A stretch of DNA of 64,000 nucleotides from Oceanospirillum beijerinckii DSM 7166 (GCF_000422425.1 NZ_AULT01000024.1:39405-103404), one strand, 5' to 3'; shown: positions 44,458-53,904, counted from the first letter of the stretch. Notes: a model not told the origin generated them from the letters alone. Program-made: numbers and translations.

Positions 44458-45482
44458 ACAAACTACTGGCTGCCAGCGCTATTCTGGCATCAAATCTGGC
44501 CTTTGCTGGCGACAAGGTGGTGGTTTACAACTGGTCGGAGTATATCGACGAAAGCGTAGTTGAGCAGTTCACCGAAGAAACCGGTATCGAAGTTGAGTAC
44601 GCGACGTTTGACAGCAACGAGGTGATGTACTCGAAACTGAAGCTACAGCAGGGCAAAGGTTACGACATCGTCGTGCCTTCCACCTACTATGTATCCAAGA
44701 TGTCCCGTGAAGGTCTGCTACAGCCCATAGATAAAAGCAAACTGAGTAACTTCGGCAACCTGAATGTTGACCTACTGAATAAAGATTACGATAAAGGCAA
44801 CCAGTACAGCGTGCCTTATTTCTGGGGCAGTACCGCAATCAGCTACGACGCCGACTCTATTGAAGCCGGAACCATCACCTCCTGGAAAGATCTGTGGAAT
44901 CAACAGTGGGAAGGCAAACTGCTATTGACTGATGATGTGCGTGAAGTTTTCCATATGGCGCTGCGCATCAACGGTCATAGTGGTAATACCCGTAACCCGG
45001 AAGAGATCAAGCAAGCTTACGAAACGCTGAAAAGCCTGATACCTAATGTACTGGTATTTAACTCTGAGGCCCCACGGGAGCCTTTCCTCTCCGGTGACGT
45101 TTCTGTGGGTATGAACTGGAACGGTGAAGTCTATATGGCACAACAGGAAGGTGCCAACCTGGAGTACGTATACCCGACAGAAGGCGCTGTTTTCTGGGTT
45201 GACAGCCTGGTGATTCCAAAAGGCGCTGAAAACGTCGATAACGCCCATAAATTTATCAACTTCCTGTTGAAAGCAGACGTTGCCAGAGCAAATGCCGAAT
45301 ATGTGGGTTACGCCACACCAAACCAGGCTGCAATTCCTTTGCTCAGTGATGAGGTACGCAACAATCCGGCAGTATTTCCTTCTCAGGAAGATATCAATAA
45401 CGGGGAATTCCACCACGATATCGGCGACGAGGCCTCTCAGCTGATGAATGAGTACTGGCAGAAGCTTAAAACCGGCATGTAA
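44454..45482 (+). CDS. potD: Spermidine/putrescine periplasmic binding protein PotD
   Basis: 342 aa. A signal peptide (MNKLLAASAILASNLAFA) precedes the mature start GDKVVVYNWSEYIDE. The PotD/PotF pattern is clear: EFTEETGIEVEYATF-like opening strand, GYDIVVPSTYYVSKM, NQYSVPYFWGSTAISYD, FLSGDVSVGMNWNGEVYMA, EGAVFWVDSLVIPKGA, NAEYVGYATPN. The acidic and Trp/Tyr residues that bind polyamines are in these segments. It is the last gene of potABCD. No terminator is evident after it. Confidence 0.93.
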   Translation: MNKLLAASAILASNLAFAGDKVVVYNWSEYIDESVVEQFTEETGIEVEYATFDSNEVMYSKLKLQQGKGYDIVVPSTYYVSKMSREGLLQPIDKSKLSNFGNLNVDLLNKDYDKGNQYSVPYFWGSTAISYDADSIEAGTITSWKDLWNQQWEGKLLLTDDVREVFHMALRINGHSGNTRNPEEIKQAYETLKSLIPNVLVFNSEAPREPFLSGDVSVGMNWNGEVYMAQQEGANLEYVYPTEGAVFWVDSLVIPKGAENVDNAHKFINFLLKADVARANAEYVGYATPNQAAIPLLSDEVRNNPAVFPSQEDINNGEFHHDIGDEASQLMNEYWQKLKTGM

Positions 45483-45730
45483 TCCATCATTATCCGGCCT
45501 TTTACAGCTTAGTGCTGTCAACTCAAAGCCTGGTGTCTTAGCCTGATAATGGCAAATAAGATACCGGGCTTTGTTCATTTAATAATATCAAGAATACCTG
45601 GAAGCAGATCAAAGAAGGATAAACAGGGGAATAAGGAAAAAGAAAGGTCCACGGCTAACAAACAAAGAGCCAATCAAAAACGAGGAAAGAGAGTAATAAA
45701 AAGAGCCTGCGCAGTTAGACCCACACAGTT

Positions 45731-45761
45731 AAAATAGAAGACGGCCTGTTACGCCGCCTTC
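45731..45761 (-). terminator. Terminator overlapping the bfd 3' end
   Basis: On the minus strand GAAGGCGGC pairs with GCCGTCTTC (one G-U pair) around GTAACAG, which includes the bfd stop codon, followed by TATTTT. The stem spans 45737-45761. Confidence 0.7.
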
Positions 45762-45970
45762 TGACCTGCATCCACAATTTCTACCATCACAGCCTGCTCA
45801 GCCAAACGATCAGATTCCGCTGTCAGGATTTCACGGGCATCTGACACACACATCCCGCAGCTATTCGCCAAACCCAGTTTTTTACGCAAGGTTTTAAGAT
45901 CGCTATCACCCGCCTGAATCGCATCTCGAATTTGCTGGTCGGTTATACCGGAACATAAACAGACATACAT
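45749..45970 (-). CDS. bfd: Bacterioferritin-associated ferredoxin
   Basis: 73 aa. The [2Fe-2S] ligands of the Fer2_BFD fold are C4, C6, C38 and C41 (MYVCLCSGIT, ANSCGMCVSD). Bfd docks at the heme of bacterioferritin and donates electrons to release iron. It fits the heme-binding bacterioferritin 5 kb away. I use ATG 45970 because the Cys motif must be N-terminal; the open frame upstream is longer. A Fur-like palindrome lies 56 nt upstream. A long C-terminal tail follows the Fe-S core. Confidence 0.92.
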   Translation of the reverse strand: MYVCLCSGITDQQIRDAIQAGDSDLKTLRKKLGLANSCGMCVSDAREILTAESDRLAEQAVMVEIVDAGQKAA

Positions 45971-46025
45971 GGTACTGGAGTCCTGAATCGCAGTTATTAA
46001 CGGAATCAAACTACCGATATACTAT

Positions 46026-46042
46026 ATGATAAGATTTATCAT
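46026..46042 (-). promoter_or_regulatory. Fur-like palindrome upstream of bfd
   Basis: ATGATAA-GAT-TTATCAT is a perfect 7-3-7 inverted repeat in an AT-rich setting, close to the TGATAATnATTATCA Fur consensus. It lies 56 nt before the bfd start, where an iron-dependent repressor would act, and bfd is Fur-regulated in many bacteria. Confidence 0.6.
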
Positions 46043-46157
46043 TTGCAAGTCTATTTATACCCATCCTGACAAGCTCTCTCATATGACTTGCACTTACGAA
46101 TACGATAGTCCTGACACAGCGGGCCATTACCAGAAAGAGACATACCACCCCCTTCTA

Positions 46158-49121
46158 TTAAGACAGATACTGTGAAATATCTACGTGATCGATCTGTTCT
46201 GGTAGCAGGAACTTTTCAGCATAGTCTTTATAGACGCCGGAGGTCAGGAACAGATCGAAGATGTCGCCATCAATGTGTTGGTCTTTCTTAAAGAAGCTGA
46301 GAATTTTGATGGATTCAGACAAAGTTTTGGCTTTTTTGTAGGGGCGATCTGATGCTGTCAATGCCTCGAAAATATCAGCAATCGCCATGATACGAGAGGG
46401 AATGGAAAGCTCTGAACTCTCGAGTTTTCTCGGGTAACCGGTGCCAATCATTGTTTCATGATGCGTACCGGCATATTCAGGTACACGCTGCAAGTGCGCG
46501 GGGAAGGGCGGAGCCTCAAGCATAGCAATGGTCTGCATGATGTGTTCTTTGATCTTAAAATGTTCTTCCGGTGTTAATGTACCACGACCAATGGAAAGGT
46601 TGTAAAGTTCACCACGGTTATACAGATCCTGAGGTACAGGAACTTTAAAGTTTAAATGCTCATACTGTGCTGTGACATCGCTCTGGCGTGGAATAATGTG
46701 GTAGGGCTTGTCCTCTAACAACTTCTCAACGGCTGGCGCAACGGCAACATTCTGAAAACGCTGCGCTTCTTCATGAGACAGCCCCTGCTGAATATCAAAG
46801 TGACGTACCCACGTTTCTTCTGCAATATTTTTAAGACGTTCAAGCTTGTCGTCACTCATAAATTCACCGCCAACATTACATTCGGCAACGAAGGCGAAAT
46901 CATCAATAAGCTTGGCTTTACGTTTATCAAATCGTTCCTGAGCCACGTTGATATCTGCGCCGCTGACTCGCTCTTTATAATAAGCAATTTCCGCATCACG
47001 CAGCAGCACTTCAAATCGAGTACGTATTTCATGAATGCGGTTATAGATGGTCTCCAGTTTGGTGGCTTTATCAACGACATATTCAGGAGTGATTACCTTG
47101 CCGCAATCATGCAACCAGGCTCCGATGGAAAACTCGCGCCACTGTTCTTCTGTTTCAAAATTGAAATCGGCATAGATGCCATCCTGCTTTTCGCATGCTT
47201 CTCGCGCCAGCATGATGGCCAGTTCCGGTACTCTCTCGCAGTGTCCACCGGTATAAGGGCTTTTCGCATCAATCGCACCAGCAATCAGTTGGATCATAGC
47301 ATCCATCAAACGTTCCTGAGCATCTAACAGGTCATGGTTATAGAGGATAGTGGCAGCCTGCGCCGAAAGCGCTTCGACAAAGCTTTGAATTTCATCACTG
47401 AAAGGGATGATGTCACCATTTTCATCCTGTGCATTAATGATCTGCAAGGCACCTATTGCGTCACCACCACGTGGTTTCAGAGGAACGGTAAGAAATGACT
47501 TAGAACGATAGCCGTTCATTTCATCAAACACTTTGGTACCGGAGAAGTCGAACAGGTCATTATTATATGCATCTTCAATATTGACCGACATAGCACGATG
47601 GACCGTATGACTGACTATATTGTGGTGATTCTCTTCCCCGGCCTCATTAAACAGGGGCACCGGAGAGAGGACAGGCTCAACGCCGCTTGTCCCACCCATC
47701 TGGATATCCAAAGACGTGTTATGAACAATTTTGAAGCTCAGGGCATTATCTTCAATTTTATAGAGCGTTCCCCCATCAGCATTGGAAAGCTCTTTGGCCC
47801 CCATCAACACCATCTCCATGACTTTATCGGTATCACGTTCGGCAGACATGGCGATGCCCAGTTCGACCAAACGATTAAGTTTTTCCTGCGATATCGTCAA
47901 AGCCCCGGCATTTTCAGCCAATGATTTGCGCATATCATCAAAGCTGTTTTCCAGTTCAAAAAACTCAACAATATGGGACTCACGGTTTCCACTCTCAACA
48001 AATTCAAGCTGCTTGATCATTTTGGCCTGCTTGACTAACCGGCGAACCCGTGAAGACAAACGGTCACTAAAAATCAGCGATGCGGGGATAAAAATTGCGA
48101 AACTGATAAGCGTCAAAATAAAAATACGCTTTTTCATTGAAATAAAACTTTGACGGAAATCGTCCAAAGGTGCACTGACGGCAATGTTCAGTGCCCCAGA
48201 AGCGATGTCAAGGCTTACGATGTTTGCAAGATAGGTCTGCCCATTCACCCCAAAGCTTCTAAAGCCAACGTCTTTTTGTTCGGAAAAATATTTAATGTCT
48301 GCACGCCGGGCATCCTGTAAAGGACTTAAGACGCCTACATTTTCAATGCTATCAGATGCCGCTATGATACGATGATGCCGGTCATAAAGAATAACCACCC
48401 CATTTTCAGAGACTTTCTCACCAGAAACAAACTCCCCGAGTCCAGATAAGGTTAGATCTACACCAACCACCCCTATCGCACCGGTAATTTTATGAGATGC
48501 CGTCAGACCCGGCTGTTGCAGAGAGTGGAATGAATACACTTCTGAAAGCTGTCCCTCCGGTCTCTGCATCGCGGATTTATACCATGGGCGCTGACGCGGA
48601 TCATAACGGGTACTTTCAACCCGTCTGGCTATCTGTTTAAAGTCTGCATCCAAAAACGCCCAGTTCTGAGTTCTCTCTTGGATAGAATGACTTAAAATAG
48701 TACGGGCAATCCAGACTGTACCAGCCGGTGCATTATGGGCCTTAGCGATGCTTTCTCTGTCATTTACAGCAATTAGCTGGAGAAAGCTCCCATCTTCAAA
48801 ACCTTTATAAATGGAATAGTACGTTTTATCAGCTTCCAGGATACTACGAAAAAGAGGTAAAACCGACATGTCCGGGCCATCACCACTGACATATTGTAAG
48901 CCTGCTCTGCTGGACACTATTTTCGCAATTTCCAGTGAATGCTCCAAAAGGGCCGATACTTTTGTTTCTACATTCTGAGAGGTGACTTCAAATAAGCTTT
49001 TGCCAACTTCTTGAGCGGCTTGTTTTCCTGAAACCCAAAGAATGGCAAGAATAGTCGTGGACAGGGAAGTAATGATCAATAGACTAGCCAGTGTCAAACT
49101 CAATCTAAAACGTATACGCAT
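46158..49121 (-). CDS. Membrane HD-GYP protein with Cache and GAF domains
   Basis: 987 aa. TM1 at about 7-30; a dCache-like periplasmic sensor (about 40-325, VVGVDLTLSGLGEF, VVILYDRHHRIIAASDS); TM2 (about 333-352); a HAMP-like linker (VRRLVKQAKMIKQLE); GAF (about 425-590); HD-GYP (about 620-975). Catalytic residues are present: GGHCERV, LHDCGK, THHETMIGTGYPRKL and ALTASDRPY. A stretch of about 150 residues is inserted between HDCGK...KATKL and the LTPEEHFKIKEHI segment, unlike compact HD-GYP domains. It should hydrolyse c-di-GMP to GMP/pGpG in response to a periplasmic ligand. ATG 49121 has GGAG six nt upstream; the frame extends 11 codons further. Confidence 0.9.
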   Translation of the reverse strand: MRIRFRLSLTLASLLIITSLSTTILAILWVSGKQAAQEVGKSLFEVTSQNVETKVSALLEHSLEIAKIVSSRAGLQYVSGDGPDMSVLPLFRSILEADKTYYSIYKGFEDGSFLQLIAVNDRESIAKAHNAPAGTVWIARTILSHSIQERTQNWAFLDADFKQIARRVESTRYDPRQRPWYKSAMQRPEGQLSEVYSFHSLQQPGLTASHKITGAIGVVGVDLTLSGLGEFVSGEKVSENGVVILYDRHHRIIAASDSIENVGVLSPLQDARRADIKYFSEQKDVGFRSFGVNGQTYLANIVSLDIASGALNIAVSAPLDDFRQSFISMKKRIFILTLISFAIFIPASLIFSDRLSSRVRRLVKQAKMIKQLEFVESGNRESHIVEFFELENSFDDMRKSLAENAGALTISQEKLNRLVELGIAMSAERDTDKVMEMVLMGAKELSNADGGTLYKIEDNALSFKIVHNTSLDIQMGGTSGVEPVLSPVPLFNEAGEENHHNIVSHTVHRAMSVNIEDAYNNDLFDFSGTKVFDEMNGYRSKSFLTVPLKPRGGDAIGALQIINAQDENGDIIPFSDEIQSFVEALSAQAATILYNHDLLDAQERLMDAMIQLIAGAIDAKSPYTGGHCERVPELAIMLAREACEKQDGIYADFNFETEEQWREFSIGAWLHDCGKVITPEYVVDKATKLETIYNRIHEIRTRFEVLLRDAEIAYYKERVSGADINVAQERFDKRKAKLIDDFAFVAECNVGGEFMSDDKLERLKNIAEETWVRHFDIQQGLSHEEAQRFQNVAVAPAVEKLLEDKPYHIIPRQSDVTAQYEHLNFKVPVPQDLYNRGELYNLSIGRGTLTPEEHFKIKEHIMQTIAMLEAPPFPAHLQRVPEYAGTHHETMIGTGYPRKLESSELSIPSRIMAIADIFEALTASDRPYKKAKTLSESIKILSFFKKDQHIDGDIFDLFLTSGVYKDYAEKFLLPEQIDHVDISQYLS

Positions 49122-49532
49122 AAGTAACTCCGTCGAGATCGCACAAAAAAACAATACCGCTTAGGGAACCTCTGAAAAAGCTAGCTAGTTGATAAAGCCG
49201 GTCTTTATTCTTCTTCAGTCCTTTCTATTTCAATCTTTCATAATGTAAGTATGGTGGTCAACTAATTCTGGACGTTCTATTAGTTTTTTAAGCGCTATAA
49301 GGCCTGATAATAAGCCGGCACATAAGTTTTTCGGCATCTATGCTTCTGCCTTCTCCGGTCTGCAGCCGGAGAAGATAGAAATATTGATGTGAAGTGTTTT
49401 TAAGGGAAGCAGTTTACTTCTGGTAGTCATACAAAACACAAATAGAAAACAGAGACAGGGTTACTTTATGACCCAGAGCAATAAATCCAACCGATGTAAC
49501 CCCAGGCTACCATCTGACTTTTTCAGGATAGG
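49122..49532. other. Intergenic region with a stem-loop
   Basis: 411 nt between two minus-strand genes. The one clear structure is a 9-bp stem CTTCTCCGG / CCGGAGAAG (49350-49374) with a 7-nt loop and no adjacent T-run. It would lie downstream of the GlxA-type gene and may mark its mRNA 3' end. No ORF. Confidence 0.55.
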
Positions 49533-50519
49533 CTATTTATCTTCACCGTTACGAAACTGAGCCGGACTGACTCCCAACCAACGCTGCCATAAACGTCTCA
49601 GGCTACGTTCCGAGTCAAAACCACAGCGGTGTGCCACCTCTGCCAGCGGTAAATTAGTTTGCTGCAAGAGTTGTCGGGAAAGCTCCAGGCGGGCTTGCTG
49701 AATCCAATCCTGTAGTGAACAACCGGTGGCCTGTTTGAATACCCGTCTAAGCTGACGCTCCCCCAGGTGTACCTTTTCTGCCAGCTCGGCCATACGCCAG
49801 GCATAACCTGGCTGGGCCATCACGCTATCCTGGATCTGGTGCACCCGGGAATGGATATGATTACGATGCTGCAGCCAGAAACTCAGCTGCGGTTCCTGAC
49901 CACTGCGTCGTTGAAATACCACCATATCCCGAGCGATACGCGTCGCCAAATCATGACCGTAGTATTCAGCAGTCATCTGTAGACATAGATCAATCCCTGT
50001 TGTAATGCCCGCACTGGTCCAAAATTTATCGTCTCTGACAAAGATACAGTCCTGCAGCACCTTAGCTTGGGGTGCTAACTGCTCCAGAGTTGGTAGTAGC
50101 TCATGGTGGGTGGTACATTCCCGACCGGACATCAATCCCGCATAAGCAGCCAGCAGAGAACCCGAACAGATACCGCAGATCAGCTGGAACTGATCTGCGG
50201 TGTTGGCCAACCATTCTCGGGCCTCACGGTAATAGGGCTCATCCAGATGCAATGCCGCACGACTGGTGCCAATCAGAAATAACCAGCTATCCTGAGAAAC
50301 TGTATCAGGCAAAGGCTCCAGCTGACTGAACATCAACCCCTGATGACACCTCAGCTCACTGTCTGTCGAGATATAGTGCAACTCCACCTGATCCCTTAAC
50401 CAATCATGACCAAAGATCTGCCCAGGAGCAGCCAGATCCAATAGGTGAACACCAGGCAGTGTCAGCAGATAGACCTGTCGTTTATTTTTCTCAGCACAGT
50501 TATCAGTGATAGCGGTCAT
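49533..50519 (-). CDS. GlxA-type AraC-family transcriptional regulator
   Basis: 328 aa. The N-terminal DJ-1/PfpI-like domain (about 12-195; VYLLTLPGVHLLDLAAPGQI, ICGICSGSLLAAYAGLMSG with the nucleophile-elbow Cys, TSAGITTGIDLCLQ) is followed by an AraC double HTH (about 225-325; MAELAEKVHLGERQLRRVFKQATG, LAEVAHRCGFDSERSLRRLWQRW). Members control metabolic operons such as those for carnitine, choline or arginine. The effector and target are unknown, and no such operon is adjacent. The ribosome site is weak. Confidence 0.9.
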   Translation of the reverse strand: MTAITDNCAEKNKRQVYLLTLPGVHLLDLAAPGQIFGHDWLRDQVELHYISTDSELRCHQGLMFSQLEPLPDTVSQDSWLFLIGTSRAALHLDEPYYREAREWLANTADQFQLICGICSGSLLAAYAGLMSGRECTTHHELLPTLEQLAPQAKVLQDCIFVRDDKFWTSAGITTGIDLCLQMTAEYYGHDLATRIARDMVVFQRRSGQEPQLSFWLQHRNHIHSRVHQIQDSVMAQPGYAWRMAELAEKVHLGERQLRRVFKQATGCSLQDWIQQARLELSRQLLQQTNLPLAEVAHRCGFDSERSLRRLWQRWLGVSPAQFRNGEDK

Positions 50520-50631
50520 CGTTGGGACAGATCCTTATCATAGCACTCACAATTAGGACGTAGCTCTAACATCAGTCACCCCCTTCATACTCTTGCGATA
50601 CAAGAAAAACCGTTACCGCATGACCGCAATA

Positions 50632-50721
50632 CACACTTACGCAAAAGTGTTTCGATATTTTCCGGCCAATGGCTGAAGCATAAAGCCATTGGCTAAGGAG
50701 AAAACTTTTGTGTGAGTGCTT
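50632..50721. repeat. Small inverted-repeat element, copy B (MITE/REP-like)
   Basis: About 90 nt. The left end is ACACACTTACGCAAAAGTGT, and the right end on the opposite strand is AAGCACTCACACAAAAGTTT. The interior contains a perfect 10-bp stem GCCAATGGCT / AGCCATTGGC (50665-50674 with 50684-50693). Ends and interior resemble copy A at 9726-9814. It sits 8 nt after the cysteine-hydrolase stop. Confidence 0.7.
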
Positions 50722-50728
50722 GAATAAC

Positions 50729-51268
50729 TTACAGATAATCAGCAACCTGAGTAATACGGGCAAAACGATCTTTTAACACCGTTGCAGTGCGCTGATACAG
50801 CATCTGAGCAGAGACCTCTTCACCGGTAATCGCATCGACCATAGGGAAGGTCAGAGTCGCATCCAGAACAAAATCCACCTGATAACCCAGATCACTGGCG
50901 ACACGGGTTGTGGTTTCACAACACTGCTCCGTACGAATGCCGCAGACTTTCAGCTGCTCAATGCCCTGCTCCTGTAGCCAGACATGTAGACCACTATCTG
51001 TTAGGGCATTATGAACCTTCTTATTAAACACCAGCTCGCCATCCTGAACCTGAATAAAATCCATTAAGCGGACAAAACCGGACTCAGGTGAAAAGACACC
51101 TTCCTCTTCATTATGTAGCACATAGATCACTTGCCACCCTTGTGTACGGGCAGCTTGAATTAACGCTGCGACATTACTTTCAAAACGGCCATGATCACTG
51201 GTTTCCCAAACGGCACGCTGTTTAAAGGAGTCCTGTACATCAACCACTAACAGTGCAGCCTTACTCAT
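50729..51268 (-). CDS. Isochorismatase-family cysteine hydrolase
   Basis: 179 aa with the family triad: D10 (LLVVDVQD), K83 or K84 (LVFNKKVHN), and C116 (GIRTEQCCETT). It is cytoplasmic. The family includes nicotinamidases, isochorismatases and N-carbamoyl amidohydrolases; the substrate here cannot be told. ATG 51268 is eight nt after AGGAG; a GTG directly before it is possible. It is divergent or independent of its neighbours, about 116 nt after murI on the same strand. Confidence 0.85.
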   Translation of the reverse strand: MSKAALLVVDVQDSFKQRAVWETSDHGRFESNVAALIQAARTQGWQVIYVLHNEEEGVFSPESGFVRLMDFIQVQDGELVFNKKVHNALTDSGLHVWLQEQGIEQLKVCGIRTEQCCETTTRVASDLGYQVDFVLDATLTFPMVDAITGEEVSAQMLYQRTATVLKDRFARITQVADYL

Positions 51269-51383
51269 CACTCGCTCTCCTGAACTTAATAAAGTGAAAC
51301 AAAATCAGTAAGGAAAGTGTATGGGGAAGCCGTTATAGCCAACAGGCCGTAACCTGACCTATAGCGGTCATATCCGGACATCT

Positions 51384-52187
51384 TCATTCTGCACCCATAG
51401 CCCAGACTCGGCTATGGCCAAAACCTAAACGACTTAAAGAGGTTAATAGCGTGGAGGTTTGATCAACTTCAGCGGTCAAAATTGCCTGGTGCGGCATATG
51501 CTCTGAAGATGATATCTGTGGTAGTAGAGCATCTACCCGACGGGCAATGGCCTGACCGGAATCTACCCAGTTGATCTTGCGGGGCGCAATCTGTTCCAGC
51601 TCAGGGACTAACAAGGGAAAGTGAGTACAACCCAGCACCAGAGTATCCAGATCCTGCTGAGCAAATAGCGGGGCTACCGCCTGAGCTAAACGCTGCAGAT
51701 CCACTGCTTTACCGGCCAGCTTATCTTCAGCCAAACTGACCAGATCGGTAGTGCCTAAACGAGATACCCGACAGCCCTCAGCAAACTCATTCACCAGTTG
51801 ATCGGTATAACTGCGCTGTACCGTACCCGGTGTGGCCAGTAAACCAATATGCTTGGTTTGAGACAAGGCCGCAGCGGGTTTAATGGCAGGCACAACACCC
51901 ACCACAGGTACCGATAGACTCGCGCGCAAAGCAGGCAATACCAGCGTACTGGCGGTATTACAGGCAACTACCACCAACTGTAGCGGATACTCCTGTACCA
52001 CCCTCTGTGCCAAAGTAGCCACCCGATGATTCAGCCAAGCCTCGCTTTTATTGCCATAAGGCAGAGCGCCATTATCAGCCAGATAGAGTAGCGAAAGATC
52101 CGGTCTCAGTGCTTGGATATGTTGTGCAACCGATAGACCACCGACACCGGAATCCATCACTAATACAACCGGCTCTTCTCTCGTCAC
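51384..52187 (-). CDS. murI: Glutamate racemase
   Basis: 267 aa with the two catalytic cysteines C76 (VVVACNTAS) and C187 (LVLGCTHF) and the opening VMDSGVGGLSVAQHI and YLADNGALPYGNKS. It converts L-glutamate to D-glutamate for peptidoglycan. The start is GTG 52187, preceded by a CAGGGT site. It is usually essential. It lies 34 nt downstream of the LysR gene on the same strand, perhaps by chance. Confidence 0.95.
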   Translation of the reverse strand: MTREEPVVLVMDSGVGGLSVAQHIQALRPDLSLLYLADNGALPYGNKSEAWLNHRVATLAQRVVQEYPLQLVVVACNTASTLVLPALRASLSVPVVGVVPAIKPAAALSQTKHIGLLATPGTVQRSYTDQLVNEFAEGCRVSRLGTTDLVSLAEDKLAGKAVDLQRLAQAVAPLFAQQDLDTLVLGCTHFPLLVPELEQIAPRKINWVDSGQAIARRVDALLPQISSSEHMPHQAILTAEVDQTSTLLTSLSRLGFGHSRVWAMGAE

Positions 52188-52220
52188 ACCCTGCCCCCAT
52201 CAGTCTTGAAAACACGGAGT

Positions 52221-53123
52221 TTACCATCTCTGACTATTCTGGAAGTACTCACGCAGAAAATCCACAAATACGACAATACGCTGCGGCAGAAACTCTCGGT
52301 GCTGATAGACCGCATACACATTAAATGGCTCTGGTGGATAATCATCCAAAATACGCTGCAAACGTCCCTGCTCAACCAGCTCATTAGCCATAAAATCCGG
52401 TTGATGGATAATGCCCATGCCCTGAGCGGCCGCTTCACACAAGGCTCTGCCGTTATTCACCGCCAGAGTCCACGGAATTCTTACCCGGATACGCTCGCCG
52501 TCACTGTCGCGAAATACCCAGTAGTTTCTATCGTGGGACAGATAGGTGTACTGCAAACACTTATGCTGCTGCAGCTCGTCGGGTGTTTGTGGGATGCCAT
52601 ACTTTTGCAGATACTCGGGAGCCGCATAGACATAACTGGCACACTCGGTGATTTTCCGGGCCACCATGGTGGAATCCGTCAGGCGCGCGATACGAATAGC
52701 GACATCAAACTTATCTGCCAATAGATTACGCTGGCGATCATCCAGATCCAGCTCAATACGTACCAGTGGGAACTGCTCCTGAAACAGGCAGATCGGTTCC
52801 ATCAGATGCAGCAGGCTAAAATCCATCGGTGCAGTTAAACGCAACAGACCTCTGGGCTCCTGTCCCTGCTGAGCGACTGAAGAGTCCAGCTCATCCAGCT
52901 CCAACAATAAAGCACTGCAGCGATTGTAGTAATACAGCCCCTCATCCGTAGGACTAACCCGGCGGGTTGTGCGGTTCAGCAAACGGATACCCAGCTCTTT
53001 TTCCAAACCCGCGATATACTTGCTGACCATCGCAGTGGATAGGCTCATATCCCGTCCTGTTGCGGCAAAACTTTCACGTTCAACCACCCGACAGAAAACG
53101 CGCATTGCGGTGTATTTATCCAT
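52221..53123 (-). CDS. LysR-family transcriptional regulator
   Basis: 300 aa. N-terminal HTH (MDKYTAMRVFCRVVERESF, TAMVSKYIAGLEKELGIRLLNRTTRRVSPT), then a LysR effector-binding domain (RLTAPMDFSLLHLMEP, DVAIRIARLTDS, GMGIIHQPDFMANELVE), of the CrgA-like group. ATG 53123 with GAGGG upstream is the start; the longer frame to 53189 has no site. It is divergent from the YceI gene, with a 214-nt control region. Confidence 0.92.
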   Translation of the reverse strand: MDKYTAMRVFCRVVERESFAATGRDMSLSTAMVSKYIAGLEKELGIRLLNRTTRRVSPTDEGLYYYNRCSALLLELDELDSSVAQQGQEPRGLLRLTAPMDFSLLHLMEPICLFQEQFPLVRIELDLDDRQRNLLADKFDVAIRIARLTDSTMVARKITECASYVYAAPEYLQKYGIPQTPDELQQHKCLQYTYLSHDRNYWVFRDSDGERIRVRIPWTLAVNNGRALCEAAAQGMGIIHQPDFMANELVEQGRLQRILDDYPPEPFNVYAVYQHREFLPQRIVVFVDFLREYFQNSQRW

Positions 53124-53200
53124 TTTTCCCTCGCAAAGATTAATCAAGATCGATCCACTAGCCGACAGAGTATTTCCGGTAAAGTTCACACTTTATTGTT

Positions 53201-53218
53201 AACTATAAAGAAATAGTT
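53201..53218. promoter_or_regulatory. Candidate LysR-type operator
   Basis: AACTAT and ATAGTT with a 6-nt spacer form an inverted repeat with the T-N11-A core typical of LysR binding sites. It lies between the divergent LysR and YceI genes. Confidence 0.4.
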
Positions 53219-53337
53219 TTTACACTTTACAATGGATTATCAAGCCAATAATTCACGGATAGAATGCACACATCTCCTGTGATAACCGAATACACAGCGT
53301 TCTTAACCGATTAAATATTTCTGAGAAGGTCATTAAT

Positions 53338-53904
53338 ATGTTGAAGTCTATGCTAAAACCAGTCCTGCTATCTGCTGCTCTGATCTCTGGCTCTGCGATG
53401 GCAGCGAACTACGATATCGACGGTGCTCACACCACGATTCTGTTTAAAATCAATCATATGGGTTTTAGTGAAACCGTCGGCCGTTTCAACAGTTTCTCTG
53501 GTAACTACCAGTACGATGCCAACAAACCACAAAGTGCTCAGGTGGCGATTACTATCGATGCTGATAGCCTGGACACCAACCACGAGGCCCGTGACAAGCA
53601 CGTAAAAAGCCCGGATTTCCTGGACACTAAGCAGTACCCAGAGATCTCCTTTAAATCCACCGCTTTTAATGGCAATGCTGATAAAGGTGTACTGACCGGC
53701 GACCTGACCATGCACGGCGTAACGAAGCAGGTTGACCTGAACGTGGTTAAAATCGGTGAAGGTAAAGATCCTTGGGGTGGCTACCGCAGCGGATTTAACG
53801 GCACTATAACATTGAAGCGTGCTGACTTTGGTATCGATCAGATGCTGGGTGGCATCGGCAACGATGTGAAGATCGAACTGTTTATCGAAGGCATCCGTAA
53901 GTAA
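53338..53904 (+). CDS. YceI-family periplasmic lipid-binding protein
   Basis: 188 aa with a signal peptide (KPVLLSAALISGSAMAA) and the YceI beta-barrel signatures NYDIDGAHTTILFKINHMGFSE, DTNHEARDKHVKSPDFLDT, YPEISFKSTAF, GDLTMHGVTKQVDL, WGGYRSGFNGT. YceI proteins bind polyisoprenoid or other lipids in the periplasm. AGAAGG precedes ATG 53338. It is divergent from the LysR regulator. Confidence 0.92.
   Translation: MLKSMLKPVLLSAALISGSAMAANYDIDGAHTTILFKINHMGFSETVGRFNSFSGNYQYDANKPQSAQVAITIDADSLDTNHEARDKHVKSPDFLDTKQYPEISFKSTAFNGNADKGVLTGDLTMHGVTKQVDLNVVKIGEGKDPWGGYRSGFNGTITLKRADFGIDQMLGGIGNDVKIELFIEGIRK

Noticed and set aside
49162..49182. GGGAACCTCTGAAAAAG as a possible insertion-sequence end
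   Set aside because: Only one copy, with no partner end, transposase or target duplication.
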